From the NCBI RefSeq assembly GCF_900155985.1, contig NZ_FTMA01000001.1:558001-622000 (forward strand): a DNA stretch of 64,000 nucleotides, read 5' to 3'. The notes under the pieces are model-generated. The model searched no databases, had not been told where the DNA came from, and saw only the letters and a list, made by a program, of their open reading frames with translations. Both the position numbers and the translations under genes were made by a program. This DNA comes from Maribacter ulvicola. GTDB lineage: Bacteria > Bacteroidota > Bacteroidia > Flavobacteriales > Flavobacteriaceae. Positions 8,467-18,000 of this stretch are shown one piece after another (position 1 is the first letter of the stretch; every line of letters starts with the position of its first letter).

Positions 8467-9153
8467 CTAGATAAATGAAAGTGCCGGAGAGCCTTTGTTG
8501 TACGGAAAGCTATTTGGAAAGAGCGTGGAGTAATTCTGGTTAGTAGCGTATATATTTCTGTTTATATTTAACAGACTTACAATTAATGATAATAAAGTTG
8601 AAGATAGACCGGCGGAAAACGATAGTATGGATCGTAAATCCCGTTCGTTGTCCAAATCTTGAAGAACAGGTAATTTTATTAATTCTGACGCTTCTTCTTG
8701 TAAACACAAGGAAATTTGCTGGTATAAGCTAAAACGTTGCCACGGCAATTTTTTAAATTCAGCAACTGTAAAATTAGATTTTTGCAAACCTAATAAATAG
8801 AAACCACCGTCAATAGAAGGACCAATTACGGTCTTGCCCATTGCCAGTTGTTTGGCAGTATGTTTAAGATGCTGGGTTTTTAAATGTGGCGTATCATTAC
8901 CAATCGTAATAATATTAGAAAAGCCTTTGTCAAAAACACTAGCAATGGCATTGGTAAAACGTTCGCCAAAAGAAGCACCAACTTGATTTTCATCTGAAAA
9001 ATGAAAAACAGGTAAACCTGTTCTTTTGGCCTTTTTAAGAGTAGTTTGGGTTAAAGCATCAAATAATTGCTCACCTTTAAGAATGTGCTTGTTCGCCAAA
9101 TCTTGTTTGGCGGAGTTGGCAAATACTAAAATTGCAGTAGGCAGTGAATTCAA
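8467..9153 (-). CDS. DUF2064 / TIGR04282-type glycosyltransferase of arsenosugar clusters
   Basis: This is a 228-residue GT-A-like protein. IGNDTPHL fits the usual G-x-D-x-P nucleotide-sugar motif and GPSIDGGFYLLGL fits the family's GP-x2-DGG block. TIGR04282/DUF2064 proteins recur beside ArsS and are annotated as arsenosugar glycosyltransferases, though direct biochemical proof is limited as far as I know. The core should end around residue 185. The last ~40 residues add a hydrophobic stretch (SSTLLSLIVSLLNI) and an unrelated tail, possibly a membrane contact or a divergent 3' end. It is the first gene of the minus-strand operon, 50 bp before susC. Confidence 0.8.
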   Translation of the reverse strand: MNSLPTAILVFANSAKQDLANKHILKGEQLFDALTQTTLKKAKRTGLPVFHFSDENQVGASFGERFTNAIASVFDKGFSNIITIGNDTPHLKTQHLKHTAKQLAMGKTVIGPSIDGGFYLLGLQKSNFTVAEFKKLPWQRFSLYQQISLCLQEEASELIKLPVLQDLDNERDLRSILSFSAGLSSTLLSLIVSLLNINRNIYATNQNYSTLFPNSFPYNKGSPALSFI

Positions 9154-9526
9154 TTAATTGTTCTTTCTCGTTGTTAAACTTACGTAAAAATATGGCAATG
9201 GTTTTTTAAGTATACATAAATTGTATCTTTTAAAAACAAGAATTGCCTTACTTTAAGTCAAAATGTCAGTTTTAAACCAAGTGGTTGGTTTTTAGTACGC
9301 ATTAAGGAAATAGTATCGTTTGAATTATCCATAAACAGGATGTAAATTCAGACAACGAACCTATTTTTTATGCTAAATCTGCTCATTTTTTATGGTTACA
9401 GACTACTTAGTCTAAAAAAAGCCTTAAAATTTCAAAGAGATTTAAATATTTTTTAGCATTGGCAGGTATATTCATGGTATAGCTATTGCTGCTAGGACAT
9501 TAGAAGAATTCTAAAAATTTAAATAT
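9154..9526. other. 373-bp divergent intergenic region
   Basis: It separates the arsenosugar operon (minus) from htrA (plus) and must hold both promoters. I found no perfect TAnnTTTG element; the closest is TATCGTTTG near 9313-9322, one base too long. No hairpin, repeat or credible ORF was seen. Confidence 0.5.
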
Positions 9527-11041
9527 ATGAAATCAAACACAAATATCAGTAGTGCTTGGAAGGTTTACTTCTTCTCAGCGGTTATTGCCGTAGCAGTTAG
9601 TTATGGAGTAATACAATTGAATAAACAAGATGTAAAAGAAACGAGCGGGGTTACCGTAGTAGAATCTGTACCTGGTGCACATGCTTTGTATACGAAGGAT
9701 AATGAAGGAAATATTAAGCCTTTAGATTTTACCGAAACTTCTGAAAAAGTTTTAGATGCCGTAGTGCATATTAAATCTACTCAGACAGGATCATCATATC
9801 ATAACCAAGGTGCGCGTGAATTGCCAGATCCTTTTAAAGAGTTTTTTGGAGATATGTTTAAGGGGCAATCACCAAATGGTGCTCGGTCAAGACCTAGGAT
9901 TGGAACAGGATCGGGAGTGATTATTAATGACAAAGGCTATATCGTTACCAATAACCATGTAATAGATAATGCAGATGAGGTTGAGGTTACCTTATATAAC
10001 AACCAATCGTATAAAGCGACGGTTATTGGAACTGACCCAACTACAGATTTGGCACTAATACAGATCAAAGCAGATAACCTAAAAACAATGTCTTTGGTAA
10101 ATTCAGATGATGTGGAAGTAGGAGAGTGGGTATTGGCCGTTGGTAATCCGTTAGGGTTGAACTCTACGGTTACTGCGGGTATTGTAAGTGCAAAGGCAAG
10201 AAGTATTCATATTAATACAGATAAGTTTGCGGTTGAAAGTTTTATTCAGACCGATGCGGCAATAAACCCTGGTAACAGTGGTGGTGCTTTAGTGAATTTA
10301 GACGGAAACCTGGTTGGTATCAATACGGCTATAGCAAGTACAACTGGTACGTATACGGGCTACGGATTTGCAGTTCCTAGTAACATTGTTACCAAGGTGG
10401 TAGAAGATTTGTTGAAATTTGGTAACGTACAACGTGGTATGTTAGGGGTAACTATTAGAACTATGGATAGTAACTTGGCAAAGGAAAAAGATGTAGATTT
10501 TACCAAAGGTGTATGGGTAGAACAAGTAGGTGAAGATAGCGGAGCGGATTTGGCAGGTTTGGTATCTGGTGATATTATTGTAAGTGTAAACGGAAAAGAA
10601 ACGGGTACATCACCAAGACTTCAAGAAATTATTGCGGGTAAAAGACCTGGTGATAAGGTAGCCATAGTTGTTCATAGAAACGGAAAGGAAAAGGAGTTTG
10701 AGGTAGAGCTTCATAATTCTCAAGGCGGAACAAACATTATCAAGAAGGAAGAAAAAGAAGTTTTTAATCTTCTAGGTGCGGACTTTGAAAATGTGGATAA
10801 AGAGATGGCCAAAAAATTTAATTTAGATGGTGGCGTTCAGGTTACCAAATTATATCCTGGTAAAATCAAGAAGGAAACTCAAATGCGAGCAGGATTTATT
10901 ATCACACATATTGATGGTAAACGTGTAAAGGATGTTGATGATGTCGCTGTTATTTTAGAGAACAAAAAAGGCGGGGTGATGTTAGAAGGAATCTATGAAG
11001 ACGGTTCTAAATATTATTATGCCTTCGGATTGGATTCATAG
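9527..11041 (+). CDS. degP: HtrA/DegP-type periplasmic serine protease (Do-like)
   Basis: The protein has 504 residues. An N-terminal membrane segment (about residues 12-28) acts as signal or anchor. The trypsin-like domain carries the full triad: His144 (NNHVID), Asp174 (TTDLALI) and Ser251 in NPGNSGGAL. Two PDZ regions follow; the first contains RGMLGVTIR and SGADLAGLVSGDIIVSVNG, and the second is more divergent near the C-terminus. DegP proteins degrade or refold damaged envelope proteins under heat or misfolding stress. It is monocistronic, with a good terminator at 11155-11193. Assignment to the family is secure; whether it is a DegP or DegQ functional equivalent cannot be told. Confidence 0.95.
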   Translation: MKSNTNISSAWKVYFFSAVIAVAVSYGVIQLNKQDVKETSGVTVVESVPGAHALYTKDNEGNIKPLDFTETSEKVLDAVVHIKSTQTGSSYHNQGARELPDPFKEFFGDMFKGQSPNGARSRPRIGTGSGVIINDKGYIVTNNHVIDNADEVEVTLYNNQSYKATVIGTDPTTDLALIQIKADNLKTMSLVNSDDVEVGEWVLAVGNPLGLNSTVTAGIVSAKARSIHINTDKFAVESFIQTDAAINPGNSGGALVNLDGNLVGINTAIASTTGTYTGYGFAVPSNIVTKVVEDLLKFGNVQRGMLGVTIRTMDSNLAKEKDVDFTKGVWVEQVGEDSGADLAGLVSGDIIVSVNGKETGTSPRLQEIIAGKRPGDKVAIVVHRNGKEKEFEVELHNSQGGTNIIKKEEKEVFNLLGADFENVDKEMAKKFNLDGGVQVTKLYPGKIKKETQMRAGFIITHIDGKRVKDVDDVAVILENKKGGVMLEGIYEDGSKYYYAFGLDS

Positions 11042-11154
11042 TCTGCTTTAATCCCTCCAGAGGGTTATATTACATTATGTTCTGGTCGGTTGAAAAGTAT
11101 TTATTCCAAATTACACTTCTAGGCTTGTACCTAGGTAGTTGATTGATTAATTTT

Positions 11155-11193
11155 ATGCCAAGCGGATAATAGTATTCGCTTGGCATTTTTTTT
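11155..11193 (+). terminator. Rho-independent terminator of htrA
   Basis: The 10-bp stem ATGCCAAGCG/CGCTTGGCAT (11155-11164, 11177-11186) with a 12-nt loop is followed by seven T. Confidence 0.9.
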
Positions 11194-11211
11194 GAAATTA
11201 ATTCTAGATAG

Positions 11212-11985
11212 ATGCAATTAGGTTCAAAGTCTATAGGTTTGGTACTTTCGGGCGGAGGTATTAGAGGCATGGCACATATTGGTGTTATTAAGGCAATGCA
11301 AGAGTTTGGTCTTGAGGCTAACGTAGTTTCCGGAAGCAGTATTGGTGCTTTGGTAGGTGCGTTGTACGCAGCAGATAAACCCGTTATAGATATGCTTAGA
11401 TTTTTTAAGGAAACACCGCTTTTTAAATACAATTACTTTGCGGTGGCTAAACCGGGTTTATTGAATAGCGAGAGTTATATAAATTCTTTTAAAAAGTATT
11501 TTCCAGAGGATAGTTTTGACGCATTAAATAGAGAACTTCATGTAGTTGCTACTAATTTGCAGAAAGGAGAAGAGCTTTTCATCAATAAGGGTGAATTGAT
11601 AAAACCTTTATTGGCATCGGCTGCATTACCTCCTGTCTTTAGCCCTGTTGAATATAAAGGAGAATTATATGCCGATGGCGGAATCATGAATAACTTTCCG
11701 TCCGAACCTGTGTTGCCAAGGGTAGATTATGTAATTGGTAGCAATGTATCTGTAGTTTCTCAATTAGAGAAAAAACACCTGAACAATTCGTTTCAATTAA
11801 CAGGTAGAGTAACCGGGTTGATGATTTACGCTATCAACCGACAGAAAATTAACAATTGCCACCTTGTGCTAGAATCTAAAGAATTAGAGCATATTGGTTT
11901 ATTAGACAGAAGAGGAATTGAAAAAGCGTATGCCATTGGGTATGAAGCTGCCGTTAGAAAATTTGATGAAGTCTCTACTATTTAA
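11212..11985 (+). CDS. Patatin-like phospholipase family protein
   Basis: This 257-residue protein has the complete patatin catalytic set: an oxyanion hole SGGGIRG at residues 13-19, nucleophile Ser43 in GSSIG, and the catalytic Asp155 in ADGGIMNN. These enzymes are lipid acyl hydrolases with a Ser-Asp dyad. There is no signal peptide, so it is probably cytoplasmic, in the RssA/NTE-like bacterial group. The start gives the typical SIGLVLSGGG N-terminus. It stands alone between the htrA terminator and a convergent terminator at 11990-12025. The physiological substrate is unknown. Confidence 0.92.
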   Translation: MQLGSKSIGLVLSGGGIRGMAHIGVIKAMQEFGLEANVVSGSSIGALVGALYAADKPVIDMLRFFKETPLFKYNYFAVAKPGLLNSESYINSFKKYFPEDSFDALNRELHVVATNLQKGEELFINKGELIKPLLASAALPPVFSPVEYKGELYADGGIMNNFPSEPVLPRVDYVIGSNVSVVSQLEKKHLNNSFQLTGRVTGLMIYAINRQKINNCHLVLESKELEHIGLLDRRGIEKAYAIGYEAAVRKFDEVSTI

Positions 11986-11989
11986 ATAA

Positions 11990-12025
11990 AAAACGGCCGG
12001 TTGATACAATTCAACCGGCCGTTTT
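11990..12025. terminator. Bidirectional terminator between patatin and reductase genes
   Basis: A 15-bp perfect inverted repeat (AAAACGGCCGGTTGA/TCAACCGGCCGTTTT) has a 6-nt loop, with A and T ends that serve both strands. It lies between convergent genes. Confidence 0.92.
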
Positions 12026-12043
12026 ATTGATTATTATATTAGC

Positions 12044-13093
12044 TTACACATCATCATAATCTACTTTAATAGTAGGTGTAGTTGCATGAGCTTGGCAGGT
12101 AAGAATAAATCCGTCTGCTATTTCTTTATCGGTCAAAATTTGGTTCATGACCATTTCTGCTTTTCCTTCCGTTACTTTAGCAATACAACTACTACATACT
12201 CCGCCTTGACATGAGTATGGTGCATCAATATTTTCTTTCAAAACAGCATCTAAAATAACTGTTTTCTTGTCCATGGTAAATTGAAATTCTTCATCGTCAA
12301 CAAGAACGGTAACCGCAGTTTGACCATCGGCCTGTATAGGTAATTCTTCTTTTATCTCTGTAGGAGTAAAAAGCTCAAAATGGATTTTATCCTTATCCAC
12401 TTCATTTTCTATTAAAGTGTCTTGTACCAAACGGATCATCTCTTCTGGACCACATAGATAGTAACCATCGAAATCGACATCCTTATGTTTGTTCAGCAAT
12501 GCATAGTTAACTGTTGAGGTGTCTATTCTACCAAATAATGCCTTGTCTTCACGAGTTTGGCTATTGGTGAAATATACAAAAAACCGATTGGCATATTCTA
12601 GTTCTAGTTTCACTAAATCTGTATAGAACATGGTCTCTTCGTAAGACTTGTTACCATAAACCAAAACGAATTTGTTCTTAGGGTTACTGTCTAAAACGGA
12701 TTTTACAATACTCATGATTGGTGTAATACCACTACCCGCAGCAAAAGCAGCTATGTTTTGAACGTCTTTCTTTGTATTAAAAACAAAACGACCTTCTGGC
12801 TCCATTACTTCTAAGGTATCACCAACCTTTAATTCTGAATTGGCGTAGTTAGAGAACCCGCCATTATCTACTTTTTTGATACCTATAGTAATACCATCTT
12901 TTTCGGTAGATGAACTAATGGAATATGCTCTTCTAAGTTCTTTACCTTTTATTTCCTTTTTTATAGTAATGTACTGACCTGCAACAAAGGTGAAAGTCTG
13001 TGCCAATTCTTTCGGTATTAAAAATGTAACAGCAACAGAAGTTGGCGTTAATTTCTTAATATGTTTTACCGTTAATGGGTGAAAATGTGACAT
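12044..13093 (-). CDS. PaaE-like FAD/NAD(P) oxidoreductase with C-terminal [2Fe-2S] ferredoxin domain
   Basis: The 349 residues split into a ferredoxin-reductase part and a plant-type ferredoxin. The reductase part has RRAYSISSS for FAD binding, AAGSGITPIMSI for the nucleotide phosphate and YLCGPEEMI near its end. The ferredoxin has cluster ligands in CQGGVCSSC and a fourth Cys in ILTCQA. The order FAD-NAD-[2Fe-2S] matches PaaE, the reductase of the phenylacetyl-CoA epoxidase complex, but no paaABCD genes lie here. A general role in passing electrons from NAD(P)H to an oxygenase or desaturase is safer. A TAnnTTTG-like element lies upstream at 13119-13126. Confidence 0.85.
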   Translation of the reverse strand: MSHFHPLTVKHIKKLTPTSVAVTFLIPKELAQTFTFVAGQYITIKKEIKGKELRRAYSISSSTEKDGITIGIKKVDNGGFSNYANSELKVGDTLEVMEPEGRFVFNTKKDVQNIAAFAAGSGITPIMSIVKSVLDSNPKNKFVLVYGNKSYEETMFYTDLVKLELEYANRFFVYFTNSQTREDKALFGRIDTSTVNYALLNKHKDVDFDGYYLCGPEEMIRLVQDTLIENEVDKDKIHFELFTPTEIKEELPIQADGQTAVTVLVDDEEFQFTMDKKTVILDAVLKENIDAPYSCQGGVCSSCIAKVTEGKAEMVMNQILTDKEIADGFILTCQAHATTPTIKVDYDDV

Positions 13094-13118
13094 ATGTTCG
13101 TTTCTTTAAATCGATTTA

Positions 13119-13126
13119 CAAAATTA
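13119..13126 (-). promoter_or_regulatory. Possible -7 element (TAATTTTG on minus) for the reductase gene
   Basis: It matches Bacteroidota TAnnTTTG exactly, 25 bp before the ATG. No TTG was found at the expected -33 spacing, so support is partial. Confidence 0.4.
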
Positions 13127-13333
13127 AGCATGCTTTTGGGATATCATATGACATTTGTCAAAAAAGTGAATTTCTCTATGCTTTTGACAGGTATTTCAGT
13201 TTAAATAATCCTTAATTTTTCTTTTTTAAAAATATATATCTAAAAATTGTCCCTAATTTGATTTCGGTAACGTCATGGGGTTAACAATAAGAGCTTAGAG
13301 CGAGTTCTATGTAAAAACTAAAACAGTTAAATT

Positions 13334-13681
13334 ATGAAAGATTTTATGATGATTTTTATTGGTGCAGATTACCAAGAATTAGGTTTGTCGCCAGAGCAGT
13401 TGCAAGAACGAATGGGAAAATGGTTCGCTTGGAATGAAAAAATGATGTCTCAAGGTATCGTGAAAAGTGGTGACGCTTTAGTTCCGCATGTAAAAAGAGT
13501 TTCTGGTCCGAAGCGCACTGTAACCGATGCTCCTTTAATAGAAGGAAAGGAGTTGATTGGCGGTTATTACATTGTACAAGCTGAAAATGCTGATGCAGTT
13601 GTTAAGATAGCAGAAGATTACCCAGATTATGATTTAGACGGTACCGTAGAAATTAGAGAAGTAATGGTGTTTGAGCAGTAA
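13334..13681 (+). CDS. YCII-related (DGPF-type) small protein paired with an ECF42 sigma factor
   Basis: This 115-residue protein of the YCII/DGPF fold has the central KELIGGYYIVQAENADAVVKIAEDYP pattern and ends in EIREVMVFEQ, both family features. The eponymous DGPF motif reads DAPL here. YCII proteins are ferredoxin-like dimers; their chemistry is unknown, although some family members are suggested to be enzymes. The gene sits 5 bp upstream of a long sigma factor of the ECF42 type, a pairing known across bacteria and used to define that ECF group. They surely form an operon. Confidence 0.88.
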   Translation: MKDFMMIFIGADYQELGLSPEQLQERMGKWFAWNEKMMSQGIVKSGDALVPHVKRVSGPKRTVTDAPLIEGKELIGGYYIVQAENADAVVKIAEDYPDYDLDGTVEIREVMVFEQ

Positions 13682-13686
13682 AATAT

Positions 13687-14925
13687 ATGGAACATAAAAT
13701 AGTTGACCATCTTTTTAGACATCATTACGGGAAGATGGTCGCTATTTTAACCCGTTTTTTCGGATTGTCCTATATAGAGACCATAGAAGATGCCGTACAG
13801 GATACGTTTATAAAAGCAAGTTCACAGTGGCGGAACAAGATTCCCGATAATCCGGAAGCTTGGCTGAACCGAGTTGCCAAGAACAGGACAATTGATATTC
13901 TGCGGAGTATACAAGCAGAAAAGAATAGAAATCTTACTATTTCAACAGGAGCTTCTTCATTACAAATAGATGAACTTTTTCTAGACCATGAAGTAGCCGA
14001 TAGTCAGTTACGCATGATTTTCGTTGCCTGTCACCCCAATTTACACCCTAACGAACAAATTGCTTTTGCGCTAAAAACAATTTCAGGTTTCAGTACTAAA
14101 GAAATTGCCTCAGCATTGTTAACCAAAGAAGATACAATTGTTAAGAGATTAACCCGTGCTAAGAAATCTATTGGAGAGAACAACATTCAATTTAAATACC
14201 CAAATCCCGAAGCTGTTCATGACCGAATGATCCAAGTAATGGAAGTCATTTATTTGACCTTCAATGAAGGTTTTCATTCTACTAATCAAGATAGACTTAT
14301 CAAGGAAGATTTGTGTGGTGAAGCTATTCGCCTTTGTCAACTTCTTTTGAAAAAAGAGCAATTTAGAAGCGGAAGTTTGTATGCTCTTTTTGCCTTGCTA
14401 TGTTTTCATACGGCACGATTAGAAAGTAAAATATCTACTGATAATCAAATTGTTAACCTTAAAGATCAAAATCGTACCAAGTGGTATTTTTCCCTGATAA
14501 AGATGGGGAATAGTGCTATGCAAAAAGCGGTAGAGTACGAAGATACTTCGGTTTATCATTACGAAGCAGCTATTGCTTCAGAACATTTAAATGCTAAGAC
14601 TTTTGAAGAAACCAATTGGAAAAAAATCTCTTATTGGTATGAACAACTGTATGCGTTCGAACCAAATTCATTTACCTTATTAAATCATGCTACAGTATGT
14701 ATTCAATTGAGTGATTTTGAAAAAACACTTCGCCTATTAAATAGTATAGATGTTTCTGATTTAGGGCAAAGAGCCTATTTATATTATGGTTGTTATGCGG
14801 AATATTATGTTCAAATAGGGGAAAAAGAATTGGCGATTTCTTTTTTAGATAAAGCATTGATGAAAACTACGAATAGGTTGGAGCGAGAGTTTATGATACG
14901 GAAGAGGGAAGGATTACTTGGTTAA
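13687..14925 (+). CDS. ECF42-type RNA polymerase sigma factor with C-terminal TPR-like extension
   Basis: Of 412 residues, about the first 170 are an ECF sigma: sigma2 with EDAVQDTFIKASSQW and NPEAWLNRVAKNRTIDILR, then sigma4 with SGFSTKEIASALLTKEDTIVKRLTRAKKSI. The remaining ~240 residues are a helical DUF6596/TPR-like extension, containing the typical LTFNEGF and LCGEAIRLCQLL. ECF42 factors have no separate anti-sigma; the extension is thought to be needed for activity. Its 5' neighbour, the DGPF protein gene, is the expected target and partner. A stress or antibiotic response has been proposed for some members; nothing here fixes the signal. Confidence 0.92.
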   Translation: MEHKIVDHLFRHHYGKMVAILTRFFGLSYIETIEDAVQDTFIKASSQWRNKIPDNPEAWLNRVAKNRTIDILRSIQAEKNRNLTISTGASSLQIDELFLDHEVADSQLRMIFVACHPNLHPNEQIAFALKTISGFSTKEIASALLTKEDTIVKRLTRAKKSIGENNIQFKYPNPEAVHDRMIQVMEVIYLTFNEGFHSTNQDRLIKEDLCGEAIRLCQLLLKKEQFRSGSLYALFALLCFHTARLESKISTDNQIVNLKDQNRTKWYFSLIKMGNSAMQKAVEYEDTSVYHYEAAIASEHLNAKTFEETNWKKISYWYEQLYAFEPNSFTLLNHATVCIQLSDFEKTLRLLNSIDVSDLGQRAYLYYGCYAEYYVQIGEKELAISFLDKALMKTTNRLEREFMIRKREGLLG

Positions 14926-15044
14926 CTTCATTGATTTTAAATAAAGAATGCTCCTTATCGACATTATAAACACTATGAAGTATTTTACTTACGCTATATG
15001 TTGTAATTCTTATATTAGCGCAAGACCAACAAACCTACTTATAC

Positions 15045-18000
15045 TTGAAAAAGTTCATTTCGATTGCCCTCATTATTATTTCTACGTTTGGCTTACACGC
15101 CCAAAAAGAAGCCGCTATATGGTATTTTGGCGAAAATGCGGGTCTTGATTTTAATTCTGGAACTACCGTAGCCTTAACGGATAGTGCGATGAATACCGAA
15201 GAAGGGTGTTCTACGGTATCAGATTCTAACGGTAACTTACTTTTTTATACAGACGGATCAACGGTTTGGGACAGAAACCATAATGCTATGCCAAATGGTA
15301 CAGGTTTATTTGGTGATGTAAGTAGTACTCAATCTTCAATCGTAGTACCCTTACCAGAGTCACCTAATTTATTTTACATATTCACTGTTTTTTCTAGCGC
15401 TATTTTGCCGGGTTTAAACTTTTCTATTTTAGATATGAATTTAAATGGTGGTTTAGGAGATGTTACAACGCAAAAGAATTTGCAATTAGAGCCTATGGTT
15501 TCTGAGAAATTGACTGCGGTATTGCATGAAAATGGAAGAGATATTTGGGTACTTGCCCACCGCTGGGACAGTGATGCATATTTAGCATATTTAGTTACTC
15601 CGGCAGGTTTGAATCCTATTCCTGTAGAATCTAATGTGGGTGAACCCCACAGAAGGACTTTTCCTGACGGAGATTGGAATTTTGCCGGTTATTTAAAAGC
15701 TTCACCCGATGGAAGAAAACTGGCAGGTTGTATTCCAAAAATGGGACTTGTCGAACTTTTTGATTTTAATACAACAACTGGTGTTATTTGTAACCCTTTA
15801 AAATTAGATGAAGATCTTTCCAAAAAGTATTATGGTGTTGAATTTTCTCCCAGTGGAAGATTTTTGTACGTAGTGGATAGTAGACTCGGTCTTCCGAGAT
15901 ATAGCAGATTGTACCAATACGATATAGAAGCACCCGATATACCCGGTTCACAAGTGCTGGTCCATGATAATGGTGGCAATTTGCTTGTAGCACTGACAAG
16001 CCTGCAATTGGGTATCGACGGTAAGATATATGCCTGTAATTTCAACAACCTGTACATAAGTTCTATCGAGAATCCAGATGAGAAGGGTGTGGCATGTAAT
16101 TTTATAGGTGAAAGTGTTTGGCTAGGTGGACAACGTGGGCTTAGTGGTTTACCACAGTTTATACAATCTTTTTTTCTGGTGAACTTAGAAGTAGAGAACC
16201 TGTGCTTTGGTAATACAACGGAATTTAAAGTAAAGAGTACGAAGACTATAGATGCTATTACTTGGGATTTTGGAGATGGTAATACCTCGGTTATAGAAGA
16301 GCCAACATATGTTTATACCACACCAGGGGTTTATACTGTTTCAGTAGAAGTTACTACGGGAGCCGACACGGAAATTAGTACTAAGGAAATTACTATAGAA
16401 GAAACTCCTATCGCTGTCGCACAAGCAAATATTGAGGTATGTGTTACAGAGGATAGCTATACTTTAGATTTAAGCACACTTAATACTGCAATTTTAGGAA
16501 CTCAAAATCCATCAGATTTTACGGTCACCTATTTTTCATCACAAACTGATGCAGATGCAAATAGTAATCCGTTAGCATTGAATTATGATTTTCCGCTAGG
16601 AAGTACGGCAGTTTATGCACGAGTTTCCAATAGGAATAATACAGCTTGTTTTGATACAACCCAGTTCAATATCCTTGCCCAGCAAGAACCAACATTAGGA
16701 ACTATATCCGATTGGACTATTTGCGACGATAATCTTGACGGATTTTACACATTTGATTTAACTGAAAAGAATACTGATATTTTTAATGGTCAAGATGAGG
16801 CTGTATTTGATGTAGCCTATTTTGCTTCTCAGGCCGATGCTGATGCTGGCACCAACCCTCTGCCGCTTAACTATACCAATTCTTTAGCTGTTGAAGAAAT
16901 ATTTACTCGTCTACAAAACACCTCACATACCGATTGTTATAAAACTGAGAGTTTTACCATAGAAGTAAGTGCAGGAGTCGTAGTGAATACGCCAAATAAT
17001 TTAGAGTTGTGCGATGATGACAATGATGGTTTTGCAACTTTTACTTTAAGTGATACGGAAACAGAAATCATAGGAACACAGAATTCAAGTAGCTTAGCAA
17101 TATCATATCATACTACGTTGGCTGATGCAGAAAGTGGTTCAAATGAAGTCGATAATGATTTTACAAATACAACTGCTTACATTCAAAGTATGTATGCAAG
17201 GGTGCAAAATACATCGGATTCGAGCTGTTATGACATTACAAGTTTCGATTTAATTGTTTTTGATTCCCCTCAAATACAGATAGTCACAGATTGGAATGTT
17301 TGTGATGATGATAACGATGAATTGTCTTTATTTGATTTGAATCAAAAGAGTGCAGAAATCTTAGGAAACCAAAATGCAAACGATTTTACGGTTAATTATT
17401 ATGAAACTTTAGCCGAAGCGAATTTGGCTCAGAATGATATTAATGATGTATATCAAAACACGTCCAATCCTCAAACTATATATTATAGTATTGAAAATAA
17501 TAGTACCGCAACTTGCCGGGTTACCGATAGTTTTGAGATTACCGTAAATGATACTCCTTTTGCACAAGCTCCATTATCAATAATTCTTTGTGATGATGAA
17601 ACTGGTAATCAGTCAATAGATTTAACCCAAAAAGATGTTGAGATTTTAGATAGTCAGGCAGCGGCTGATTTTAATGTTCGCTATTATACGTCGCAAGCAG
17701 ATGCCGAAAACGATTCTAATGCTGTTAATGGCGAAGTGTATTCTACTTCACAAGCCCAAGAAACCATATATGCACGGGTAGAACGAACCGATTTACAAAG
17801 TTGTTTTGCAATTACATCCTTTGAAATAATCATAAACCCTTTACCGCAGCCCAATTTGGATGAACGTTATGTTATTTGTCCCGATAGTCCAGCTTTAGTT
17901 ATTGATGGCGGTGATTTTGAGTCTTGGTCTTGGCAAAATTCTAGTGGAATCGAGCTTAACACTACCAGAAATTTTAATGTTTCTGATTTAGGTGCATATC

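Noticed and set aside
11070-11432. Minus-strand open frame over the patatin start and htrA terminator
   Set aside because: It crosses a strong terminator and the conserved patatin oxyanion hole region; a shadow.
12044-13093. Phenylacetate degradation (paa) locus
   Set aside because: Only a PaaE-like reductase is present; no paaA-D or other pathway genes lie nearby, so no pathway call is made.
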